NCBI GenBank assembly: GCA_028023455.1
Contig: JAQFVV010006454.1
Coordinates: 186,001 to 250,000 of the forward strand
DNA length: 64,000 nt
Source of the DNA: Epiperipatus broadwayi
Taxonomy: Eukaryota; Onychophora; Udeonychophora; Euonychophora; Peripatidae
Direction of reading: 5' to 3'
The notes beneath the pieces are model-generated. The model had not been told where the DNA came from, did no database searches, and was given only the letters and a program-made list of their open reading frames with translations. Shown piece by piece: positions 1 to 10,790 of the stretch. Position 1 is the first letter of the stretch. Every line of letters begins with the position of its first letter. The translations under genes were made by a program, and so were the position numbers.

Positions 1-1170
1 ATTCGCGCCCTCCTATCAAATAAATTTGTCCGCAAATGTGATTGCTCATATTGGATTACAATAAACCAAACCATAGTATAGTAACTGATCAAAAATAAAA
101 ATGTATGCTTAGTGAGCCAAAATGAGTTAAACATTACTTATGTACATTTTGCTCACATATGCCCCTTTTAATGTATAAACTTGTTGTAGAAATGTAAATG
201 AATTTTTTTTAGTTGTTTCAGGTGTCAGAGAAAGCCAGGTCAAGCTGTAAGGTGCATTATTTTTGAGTATTAAATGAATTGCTGAAACATTAACAATAAA
301 ATTTAAAAAATATATAGAAGTAAATTGAGGAGTTTCATATATGTAGAATTGATATAAATCAGACACAGACATGTCAAGATTTTTTTTTCCATTGTAAAAC
401 CAACACATTTGGGCATTTGTTAAGATAGGATCTCATGAGGTAGGCAAAGTTGTGATTTCTAAATACATACAAAAGTAAAAGAGATAGTTATAGAGAATGA
501 AAAGTATAATATTGATTTATTTTACAAAGAAGTAAAATTTTGTTTTAGTAACAACTATAAGAATATACAAAAGTATATAGCAGCTAGATACTTATAGTAA
601 AATATATTACCTTGATTAGTTTTTTTTGTTGTTGTTGTTGTCTCTAGGTTGGTAAATATAGTTATAATTGTTTATAAAAGACTAAAATAATTTATAGAAA
701 TAAGGAGTTATTGTTGAATAACAAAATAGCCAATATTAGGTAAAAATGGAGGAATAGAATAGAGGTGAAGATAATAACAGTGAGGAAGTAGTACTCAACT
801 TTCCCAAGATGTCAACATGTACTCATAGTGATCAAGAGTATAAAATGGTAGTGTTGATCAAAGAATGGAGAGAGGAAGGGAAAATGATGATGATCATGCT
901 CCAAGAATTCATGAAAAATACAGTACAAAGATTCAACCATTTAGAGGAAAATATGGAACTCCATCAAAAGCAGAGTAGTATGACAAAGGCATCACCAGAT
1001 GATGATACTTAAGTAATGTGGCAAAATAAACATAGGTCACAAAAACAAGATGATACTGATGTGAAATCATTGATTAATGACAAAACGGCAAAAACACTCA
1101 CCATTTGGACTTGTCAATCAAACATTAAATGCAAAGTAGAGAAGAAAATTGGTGGATAATAGAGGATAGC
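1..1170. other. Unassigned AT-rich DNA
   Basis: I recognise no gene here. A 93-codon frame on the minus strand (127-408) is rich in Phe, Tyr, Ile and Leu, as expected for chance frames in AT-rich DNA, and carries no motif I know. A 67-codon plus-strand frame at 809-1012 is rich in Glu, Met and Lys and could form a short helix. It lies about 160 bp upstream of the gypsy integrase relic, so it may be another scrap of that element, but nothing in it proves this. Confidence 0.4.
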
Positions 1171-1664
1171 ATGAACACAAAGACTCTTGAGACTTCAGAT
1201 TTGTTAAATGAAACTGAAAATATGGGACAAGACATTAATAATAAAATGAATGACTTGACTGGATTTATTCCCACATGTTTGCAGTATGGTAGAGCATGTT
1301 TTTAGGTATTCAAAACCAGAATGTTAGTAGAAGAGGATAAAATAGACCAAATAGAAAACCAAAAGATAATGAATGAATGGTTAAGACAGGCTGTTCTGCA
1401 CCAGAAGAAGAGAAAATGAAACTGGCAGTGTCAATTTAGTCAAAAGGAGCAAGTATGGTTGAGAGATCTTAGGCCAGGCCAAGTAGTACAGAGTAGAAGA
1501 AAGTTAAAAAGTTTTTCCCAATATATAAAGTTGCGTATGCATTAAAAAAGAAGTGTGGAGGAAATGCTTTTCTGTTGAAAGATATTCATAGCATAAAAAG
1601 ACAGGGTAATGCTACAAACCTAAAACCTTGCATACCACTGGACCCCAAAATGTACAGAAATTAA
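1171..1664 (+). pseudogene. Decayed Ty3/gypsy-type integrase C-terminal region
   Basis: In intact elements the integrase inserts retrotransposon cDNA into the host chromosome. Here only the end of the enzyme is left. The frame open from about 1171 reads into TGFIPTCLQYGR (YGR at 1285-1293), matching the 'TG.SP..L.YGR' signature near the end of the Ty3/gypsy integrase core. After a stop and frame change comes QVWLRDLRPG (Trp codon at 1456), the usual 'VWLR' start of the C-terminal domain. A further frameshift leads to GNAFLLKD...NATNLKPC, resembling the closing 'YxLKD...NVSxLKP' motif, and a stop at 1662-1664. Several stops and frameshifts make it non-functional. I found no reverse transcriptase, RNase H, protease or unambiguous LTRs beside it. 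The integrase identity is fairly secure; the subfamily is not. Confidence 0.7.
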
Positions 1665-4017
1665 AAAAAGAAGTAATAATATAACTTGTTAGACTAAAAA
1701 CATTATCGATCTGACTTTAAGTATAGGACAATGAATTACAGATAGACCGTTAGTTAAATGTTAAAGAAAATAAAGACCATTAGTTAATAAAGTAAATATT
1801 ACAGCAAATAAGAGTAGGCTTGAACTGACCTGGCACAAATTTTTATCTCTGACCTGAAGCAACTGCTTTTTCTTTACATTTTTTCTCACTAACTATTGGG
1901 AAATAAAGCAATGGATCCAGAAGTCAACCTTCTATAAATTTAACTAATAATGTAGACCTGAATTAAGTTTATAGTCCAGTATCAGCAGGGTTTTGCATTA
2001 AAGCTAAAATTAATATGTTTATTTTGCTTACTTAACGGTGTTTGAATTTGTATTTGCGTTAAAATATTCCTTTTAAAATAAATGCCGTTAAGATTAAATT
2101 GCTATTAACATTTACTCTTAAAACTTATTAATCAAACAAATATAAATGTCAAGCGTATATCTATATGATTTAATGCAAAATTCTGTTGAAATAAGATGTT
2201 ATTTTGTTAAAAGAAATAATAAGATATTTTTCTTTTAAATTTTGTTAAAATATGGCGTATGATTTTATTTTGAGATAAGCCTGCCAACATTTCTAAAGGA
2301 ATGGCATGTTTCAATTAATATTCCTCTCAAGGCAATTAAAGATGGCCTTTTTAAATTAAATCAAATTCGAAACTAAATGCAGAATTTGATAACAAAAATT
2401 TAAAGTTTATTTTTAGCTAAAAGTTGCTTCGAAACAAAGGAACATAGAAGGCTTATCTAGATCTAAAATCATACTGAAAACAATAGAAGGGTAGCTCATG
2501 AAAGGGTACAAAAAGAAGAGGAGCACAAAAGTCTGGGTTAAGCCAAGAGACACACAGACAGAGACTACTACCTCTTTTGATTCTACTTTGATTCGGTGCT
2601 GTTCTGCTATTAGATCCTGTGCTTGGATTCTTTGTGAAATTTTGCTTCTAAAATCAGTTAAATATTGTTGCTGAATTAGGGAGATTTTTGCTGATCAACT
2701 CATTCAGATTTGGCTCCTGAATTTATTCAGATTTTGTCCTCACCATTATTCTAATTTTTGTGCTTGAAGATTCAGCAGTTGGTCCTTTAAAGTGATCTGA
2801 ACTTTGTGGAAAATTTTCTGTTATATGTTCCAACTTGTGATCTGTTAAAGGTTATCCAAATTTGGTGAACACAACCATGTCTGGTGTAAACACAACAGCT
2901 TTACCTGCCATTTGGGTCTTGTCCATCAAAATGCCATAACATGTTCAACAAAGAGAAACCTGAACTGTGAGCCATATCTGTGAACTTTGTGATTAAAATG
3001 CTGCATAATTTTTATTTCCTTGTCCAGACAAGTTCCCACATATTTAATCAAGCCACCATGTTGAGGGAACTGGATCCAAAGAACAAGGACTGGTAACTGT
3101 ATGAAATCTCCTCATGAACTATTATTATCCTTTTTCTTAATACCTTTCACTACTAATGTCTTTAATTCCTATTTATAATGTAACTGTTGTTCTTATTATA
3201 CTAATATTAGATTTATCTTATTTTTATCATTTGATCATTTACTTATACTGAAATATTTTTCCTTCGCTATTCCCCATTTTAAAATGTATATAAATGTTTT
3301 CTTTTTTTTTTTTTATTTGCGGTTTAGATTATTTTTTTCCATTTAAAACTATCCAATTTAAAGTAATATCGGTCTTCTAAATATTAGTAAGTTTCCTTTG
3401 TTTGCCAACTTGATCTCCTCGATAATGCCTCTTTGTCCTCCTTCAGCCCCATACTTATATCTTAGTTAGTATAAATGTCTTAAATATTTTAAAATTGTTT
3501 TAAGCACAAAGCAACTAGAAAATGCTTTATGAAAGATTTATTTTAATTGTGCTTTATTGAGGGGATTTGAGTTAATAATTTTATTAAAGTTGGGAAGATA
3601 TAGATTTAGACTGCAAAATGTTATGTAATTTCCCTCTGCATTATTGTCAAATTATTTATCATATAATCAATCATGGAATTGCAGAGATAATTAAAACCTT
3701 TCAAATATTTAGTATTACATTTTATTAAAATGTTATTTAATCAAAAAGGCTTAATTTTTTCTAATTTTATTTCAATTTCTGATTAGCTTAACCTTTATTT
3801 TGCTTTTCCAATGATCCAGGCATGCAAAACACATATTTGATATTACATTTTTTTTGCACATTTAACTTAGTTAGTCCTGTGAGTGTTCTCGTCCATGTCT
3901 TTCCCTGATGCTAAGCTTTGGGCCGGGTGAGAAAATAATTTATGCCTATCTCAGATATGTTGTTGTTTCATAGTTAGACTCGAGAATAGGTGAATAGGGC
4001 AGAGGTCATAGTATTCT

Positions 4018-4020
<3 letters not shown>
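1665..4020. other. Unassigned DNA downstream of the gypsy relic
   Basis: No gene recognised. The part from about 2460 to 3100 is less A+T-biased and contains a purine-rich run near 2508-2525 (aaaaagaagaggagcac), the kind of sequence that precedes a 3' LTR. It could be an old LTR or 3' non-coding region of the same element, but I could not find a matching second LTR. A poly-T run lies near 3302-3315. Confidence 0.3.

Positions 4021-4094
<74 letters not shown>
4021..4094. repeat. (TA)n microsatellite, about 37 units
   Basis: Uninterrupted TA dinucleotides. A second, shorter TA run lies at about 4248-4271. Apparent Tyr-Ile repeat proteins in this region are translations of this repeat. Confidence 0.97.
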
Positions 4095-4096
<2 letters not shown>

Positions 4097-4233
4097 ATAC
4101 TTTACTATATTTATAGTATACAATTCAAACAAACCTCTCCATATAGTCAGTGTCATGAGATAGTATCAATGATACTTTAACCTAGTATTTGAACTAGGTT
4201 AAACCAACATACATCATCTGACTGGTACAATAC

Positions 4234-4266
<33 letters not shown>

Positions 4267-6419
4267 TATACTGAACCGGATTGAAATCTGATTCAATGGT
4301 GTTATTACAAAAAAAAAATTCATTAAGCTTTTAATTTTCATTAAACATTTAAGGTTTAAATTTTCATTATTATTTAAAAAGAGTCTTTGTATCAAAATAC
4401 ACACATGTTTATATGTAAAATGGATCATTTTAAGGTTTATCAATTTATTCTAAAATAGTTTGCTTATACCGCTTGTTTTTACTTTAAATCAATTTGATTT
4501 AAAAACAAGCAATCTTGCTACTTACATTCCTGTAGCTTTTGTATTACATATTTTAAAGTTCTTTCTAAAAAGCAGAGATTTGATTTGTGTTGTTTTTGTT
4601 TCAATAAATTTTGTGTAGAATTCTTAGATTAGATTGAGCGGGAGATTAATATTTGCCCTGCCTAAGGCATAGAAATTCAACAACAAGGAAAGTGCTTCAT
4701 GGGAAATGGAGTGAGGTATATATAGCCCCAAAAATTTGGAGAGTTATTAATTATTCTTAACTAGACAAGCTGTTTCTCAAGTGAAAGTTTATATCAGCTC
4801 AAACATTTAAATTCTTAAAGGAAATTCACTGTTATTTAAATCCTTTTGCTTGCGACAAGATGACAAATACTGTATGTGTTATCACCACCAGAATGGCTTG
4901 CTAACTTAAAAAAGGATGGATCCCTAACTTCCAAATTTGCTCCAGTAATGCCTTAAACATCTAGAAGAAGCAGGAATCTCTTTGCCTCTACCTTTTCACT
5001 GTCAATGACCTGAAAATGAACTAAAATAATAGTGCACACTCTACGTGAACGGTATTTTTACTGAAAGGTAATTATTTGCTTTTATTCTTCCCAGGGTAAT
5101 TTTTTTTTCCATTAAATATATGCTTACTCTAATTATAAATATGTATTTCTAAACAATATAGCCTCATATTTAATATTTGCCATATTTTTTAGTATTTTGT
5201 AGTGTGTCTTGAAATCTTAGTTTTAAGATTCCAAGTTACTTTCAATTTTTGTTTATTGGAGTAGGATGAGTGAGTTTTCTATTTTTATGCTTAACTTTTA
5301 CTAAATCCTTTAGCAGTCATGTATATTTTAAATGCTTACCTGTAATTATTTTATTATTCAATTATTAATTTTAAACATTGTGTTTGCCCTTTTGCAAACC
5401 TCCCAAAATCTTTTGGCTGGCGACTTTATTGTCTAATTTTCCGCGGGTGAGGATTTTGTTTCTTATATCTCTGAAAGCAGAAACTAGAATTGTTTTTCTA
5501 TGTAATTTTTTAAGTCATCAGCAGGAAGATAATATTTATCCCTTTTTAAAGTACAGGTGAGAGAGACTTTTGTTCTGCTAAGGTATTTAAAACCTCTAAT
5601 ATTTTCATACTCATGTGCATTCTTCGATATATTTATTTTTGTATTTATTATGTGTGCTTTAAATTTATTAGAGCATTAGTCAGAATTTGTTTGTAATTCA
5701 TTTTCTCTAATTGCTGGGCCAGATGTAACTGGTTTTCTAAAGATTTACTTGTCTTCTATTGAGACCTTTAATTATTCTTAGTTTTCACCAATGGTTTTGT
5801 TGGGGATTCATCGGTTTTAATTGTTTTCCTTTCATTTTAAATCATATTTTTGGTTGTTCTTGGGATAAATCAACCATCATTATTTTAAACATAATAAGAG
5901 GTGCAGCTTCTACCAACACTTGACATTCGGAGTCCGACATGTTTTTCGGACCTCGAAAAGCTCGTCGGTGCTGGTTTCATTCATTTGTTTCAAGAACGTA
6001 TTGTTTAAATATCTGAAAGTTAAAACCAATGTTTGGGTGAATCCTCTGCTGAATAAAATTTGCTCCCTCCCTATATAACTCATTTATTAGAAGATCAATT
6101 GGTCTGTCATAGCTTTGCCTTTAGTATTTCTGGTACATGCCTGAGTTAACGCTATCTATTGCATCATAAATAAATTATACTTCATAATTTATTTTTTCTT
6201 AATAAAATTTTAGAACTTGTTTAAACTTAATTTGGCTGACATTTGTCTTTGTGCTTTTTGTCTTGATTGTCTAAACAATTTTAAGATCTCTTGTTTCTCC
6301 CTGAGTCTAGTCGGTGCAAACCATCATCATCATCTATTCTGATCACAGTAAATAAATTTTCCAGATACAAAGTGATCTGTTGGTGCCCTCTGTGTCAAAA
6401 TGGATTGAGTGTCCAGTAT

Positions 6420-6420
<1 letters not shown>
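4095..6420. other. Unassigned DNA with a small CpG-rich patch near 5.92-5.98 kb
   Basis: No recognisable gene. A 60-codon plus-strand frame at 5378-5560 has no known motif. At 5521-5555 a 35-nt stretch is bounded by an AG after a T-rich run and by CAG|GTGAG, so it mimics a tiny exon, but such matches arise by chance. Around 5922-5980 several CpG dinucleotides cluster in a window otherwise almost free of them, including a small hairpin gtccga/tcggac. Confidence 0.35.
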
Positions 6421-6451
<31 letters not shown>

Positions 6452-6452
6452 C

Positions 6453-6507
<55 letters not shown>
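6421..6507. repeat. (AT)n microsatellite with interruptions
   Basis: AT dinucleotides broken by short variants (actata, gtata). It abuts the left arm of the following hairpin. Confidence 0.95.
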
Positions 6508-6511
<4 letters not shown>

Positions 6512-6730
6512 ATAAATATATTCCAAACAATGGTAAACAATTTATAATATAATATAAATAAAAACTCATAAATAAATATTTTCGATTATATTCATAATCA
6601 TTATCAACTGAACTTTTTTGAAAGTTCAGTTGATAATGATTATGAATATAATCGAAAATATTTCTTTATGAGTTTTTATTTATATTATATTATAAATTGT
6701 TTACTGTTGTTTGGAATATATTTAAGTTTC
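6508..6730. repeat. Near-perfect hairpin, about 110-bp arms and 4-nt loop
   Basis: The arm at 6508-6616 is the reverse complement of 6621-6730, with only scattered mismatches and small length differences; tttg at 6617-6620 is the loop. The innermost stem is gaacttt/aaagttc. Outer landmarks are ttccaaacaa (6521-6530) and its partner near 6706-6715. Such long uninterrupted foldbacks are typical of foldback/MITE-like DNA transposons; transcribed, they would make a long double-stranded RNA hairpin. No transposase is encoded. Frames of 65-87 codons across it are translations of the repeat and the adjacent AT run. Confidence 0.93.
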
Positions 6731-6788
6731 ATTGCTGTATTATTAATATTAGCCATCATTTTATTTTCTTTTAATATATATATATATA

Positions 6789-7064
6789 TGATCAATAGAT
6801 GGAGCTTTACCAAAACCTCCAAACAAGCGTATTTTGTTTACGTAAATGTAAAAGAGTCAGAATTCACTATCTCTTTCATTTGCTCCACCTTCAGATCAGC
6901 TGATTTCAAGCTAATTTGGTATCATAAGTGAAGGGTAAGGGCCAGAAACTAGATCTAAATACTAACTCCAAGCGTTTATGCAACAAGTTCCTATCAGTTT
7001 GAAAGCATGAATTTTTCAGACATGTAATGTCTTCAAACCCAGCCAAACAAACCAGGTAGCTATA
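6789..7064 (+). repeat. Extra copy of one arm of the 7.1-7.8 kb foldback
   Basis: This segment runs from tgatcaatagatggagcttt to a position just past tgtcttcaaaccca (7028-7041) and closely matches 7196-7457 of the neighbouring foldback, in direct orientation. Beyond that junction the short loop sequence is present in inverted orientation relative to the neighbour. It is therefore a partial second element or the result of local rearrangement. The stretch 7068-7140 is unique. Confidence 0.85.
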
Positions 7065-7146
7065 TGGGTCTGATATCAGTTCAGTTTCACCACATAGTAA
7101 AGCCTCTACAATATATATCATTGCCAAAACCTTTAAAGGTACATTT

Positions 7147-7787
7147 ATGAAAAACAAAAACCCAAGTTATAAATCACATAACTTGCTATCACTTGCATTT
7201 ATGATCATTAGATTATGCTTTACCAAAACCTCTGAATAAGCGTATTTTGTTTACATAAATGTCAAAAGAGTCAGAATTCACTATCTTTTTTTTGTTAGCT
7301 CCACCTTTAGATCAGCTGATTTCAAGCTACTTTGCTATCATCAGTGAAGGATAGGGGCCAGAAACTAGATCTAAACACTAACTCCAAGCATATATGCAAC
7401 AAGTTTTTATCAGTGTGCAAGCATGAATTTTTCAGACATGTAATGTCTTCAAACCCATATAGCTATCTGGTTTGTTTTGCTGGGTTTAAAGACATTATGC
7501 GTATGAAAAATTCATGCTTGCAAACTGATAGGAACTTGTTGCATAAACACTTGAAGTTAGTGTTTAGATCTAGTTTCTGGCCCCTATCCTTCACTGCTGA
7601 TAGCAAATTAGCTTGAAATAGCTGAACTGAAGGTGGAGCTAATGAAAGAGATAGTGAATTCTTACTCTTTTGACATTTATGTAAACAAAATACACTTGTT
7701 CGGAGGTTTTGGTAAAGCTCCATCTATTGATCATAAATGCAAGCGATAGCAAGTTACGTGATTTATAACTTGGTTTTTGTTTTTCAT
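7147..7787. mobile_element. Large foldback (MITE-like) element, about 0.64 kb
   Basis: Two arms, 7147-7457 and 7481-7787, are inverted copies of one another at roughly 90% identity by eye, around a 23-bp loop (7458-7480). Outer ends read atgaaaaacaaaaaccc at left and its inverted counterpart (ggtttttgtttttcat) at right. Both arms contain the gatctagtttctggcccc and tgtcttcaaaccca landmarks in opposite orientations. There is no transposase, so any mobility would be non-autonomous. I could not define a target-site duplication because (AT)n sequence starts at the right edge. Frames of 83-94 codons here have no independent support. Confidence 0.88.
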
Positions 7788-10341
7788 ATATATATATTCT
7801 AACCTACTATTTGCACACTCACGTCTGGGCAATATATTATTAAACTAAAATGGGTTAGCTCAGTTACAGATTATGTTTGGTTAAATGCATATAATTGATA
7901 AATAAAATATCCTGCATTAATATTAAAACATTCTATTATCAAAACAATAAAAAGGTTCAGTTTATAAAATAAATAAATAATAATTTAATATTTCATGAGA
8001 CTTGGAAGTGAAATACAGATGACAAGAAAGATTACATTGAGCCAATATCCCTCAGGATACTACCTCAATGGCATAAGAATACTATCACCCCTATTACTAT
8101 CTCAAATAAATAAACTTATAGTATTCTTATCACTTTAATAAATCCTGCTCACTAAAATTAAACTAATAATTAAACCTTAATCTTTTATCTACTATAATTT
8201 AGCTCAATAAAATCTCATGTTCATAAAATTATTCTAAGATAATCAAATCACTGTAGTAAAGCATGATAAGGGATTTTATGTCATACTCTACTACCTAAAC
8301 TAATAATAACAAATAATAATAATATTCTTCATTGTATGAACTAATTCTGTATATCTTTACTCTTCACTATAATTTTATTACTATAATAAAATAATAAAAT
8401 ACTATAATATAATCTTTATCTTCATATAATAACATAATAAATATATGGTAGCACTTTATAATCTGACAAATATATGTGTGGCAACTAATAGCATATAATT
8501 TGATGTCCTATTATGATAATTAATTTATGACCATAAGATAATGTAAAATGTGATTCATTAGATAAATGAATACCAAGAAAATATTCGAATTCTTAAAATA
8601 ATTCTTTATTTATTTCTGTGCAAAAAAATATTGTTTGATTTAGTGACTCTATGTTTTAGATGCATTGTGATGGGAAAATATATAAATAACCATAACACAC
8701 AAATTTTTTGAAAAACAAATTTAACAAAGTTTTATTATAACACTAAAACAAAATAACAATTTATTTATAATATTTACATTTTAACATCCGAAATTTATGT
8801 TATACATTTTTATTTACAACCTAGTTAAGTCTTCACTCTGACTTAAAGTAATAATAATAGAACAATACAATTTTATTGATCCCTTCGTGATCAATCTTAT
8901 GATAAAATTACATTTATTTATACTTATTTAAAAAATATTATATCTTTAACTATTATTTAACTATGCTTTTTTTTTATTAAAACATCTATTGAAATATAGT
9001 ATGGAAAAACAAAATAACAATAATAATCGAGCATGGATATTTTTCACTAGACAATTTCATTTTGCATTGTTAAAAGATATGATATAAAAATATCTACTGA
9101 TAATTAATACTAGAATGTGTGGATATCGTTGTTCACTACACTATGTTTATTAAATATAACATATCCCATTTAATATTACTCTAATACTATGTAGTTGTAA
9201 TTACTGATATATTTTATATTATTTAATAAATATAAAATTATACCTATGTTTATTGTTTATATCATTTTACTTTATAATAGTATATCTTAAAAATATGCAG
9301 TACTCATTTATAATGGAATAAAATATTTAAAAGTTATTTAATATTTCAAAAGCAACTTTGCTTTACATATTTTATTCCTGAAGTTTATTTTATTTTCCAA
9401 AATAAAATAAAAAACAAATTTTATGATTATTTTTTCTTTTGGATCCATTGGGTGTTCAATTCCAATTTGCACAAACTATACTTCTTCTTACAAGTAAATG
9501 AACTTATCTTATTAACACAATAGCATATCTTAAACTCTAAATTATCTATTATTTCTTTTAATAATATACCATACTGTGCAATGTAGTTACTTTGGAAATC
9601 TAGATAGCAAATAGATGTGTAGGCTTTAGGGAAGAAAAACTAGAGTATAACTCATAATACATATCATATAAAAATACCATGGCCTAGTGTATCTATAAGA
9701 AATAGATGATAGACCTATTCTGTCTACTGCCCCTCCCCCCAATACTATCCATGATGTTAAAGCTATTCCTTCAGCTTTATTGAAACACCAATACTTAAAA
9801 AATAGGCACTGTTCATAAATAAATATACACCTACAGGGCTTTGTTAACTGTATTGCATATACTAAGATTACAAAATAATATTCATATTCCCTTATTACAT
9901 CCTATCTTTATATAATCTCCTGGGTTCATGTTCATAAGATTACAACCAAGTCACTACCTTATCATTATTTCCTAAAAGATATATGAAATCTTACATCGAC
10001 AAATAACTAACTTACATATTCAAAATAATAAACAAAATTCCATTATAATTAGAGTGATCTCACTAATCCACAAGAAAAGTCTGCTTTACGTTTTTATTTT
10101 ATATTCTAAACACATACAAACTAGTCATACAAATACTTTGAACATCCAATAATATGAAAGTTTTTAAAAGAATCCCATAAATATTCATCATCATGTTGTG
10201 TTATATTACTAGTATAAAATTAAAGTATGCATATTCTCAAAATAAATCCTGATCTCATAATTTAAAGTGTTGTACAAAATGTGTTTGCATATAATTTAAC
10301 ATTTATACTTCTATACATTATAATTCATAGGCAATCTGCAA

Positions 10342-10376
<35 letters not shown>

Positions 10377-10379
10377 TGC

Positions 10380-10413
<34 letters not shown>

Positions 10414-10790
10414 AAATATATCAATATTCATTAACTATTACCAAGTGATATTGACTTGTCAGTATTTTTGCAGTCATCTTTTGTCCATCAATTAGATACA
10501 ACATTGCATACATGAAAACACAATCCATACTTTTATTTAAATGTTTTTATTTAAATTATTAAATTATTCTACTATAAGATTATAATATTATCAATAAATT
10601 AATATTCATGTTCCTACTCTTATAAACCAAAATAATTACATTTTAAAGAATGATAAATAAGTCAAAACTATATTTACTTAATCTTCAGCTGAGACGAATG
10701 TTCTTTATAAGTTCAAAATGTTTTTTTTTTTTTTTATTTTCTTTCTCCAGACTTTTTTTTTTTTTAATGTTCTTTTCAAGAGCGATTTTG
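7788..10790 (+). repeat. Long non-coding repeat family, copy A
   Basis: About 3 kb that aligns by eye, with many substitutions and small indels, to 60806-64000. Matching landmarks include atatattctaacct at the left edge, agctcagtt near 7859, the block around tactacctcaatggcataag (8060s), ggcaact.atagcatataatt (8480s), gatgttaaagctatt (9755) and cttacatcga.aaataact (9990). No open frame of note exists on either strand and no RT or transposase signature was seen. It could be an LTR retrotransposon remnant, a large non-autonomous DNA element or an ancient segmental duplication; I cannot decide. A double (AT)n run lies at 10345-10406 and poly-T runs lie at 10722-10765. Confidence 0.8.

Noticed and set aside
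127-408. 93-codon minus-strand frame
   Set aside because: No family resemblance; composition typical of chance frames in AT-rich DNA.
3974-4156. Tyr-Ile repeat frames here and at 6.3-6.5, 22.9, 30.6, 47.1 and 51.2 kb
   Set aside because: They are translations of (AT)n arrays.
7332-7723. Overlapping frames on both strands with similar proteins
   Set aside because: Their mutual similarity comes from the inverted repeat itself; no codon-level or family support.
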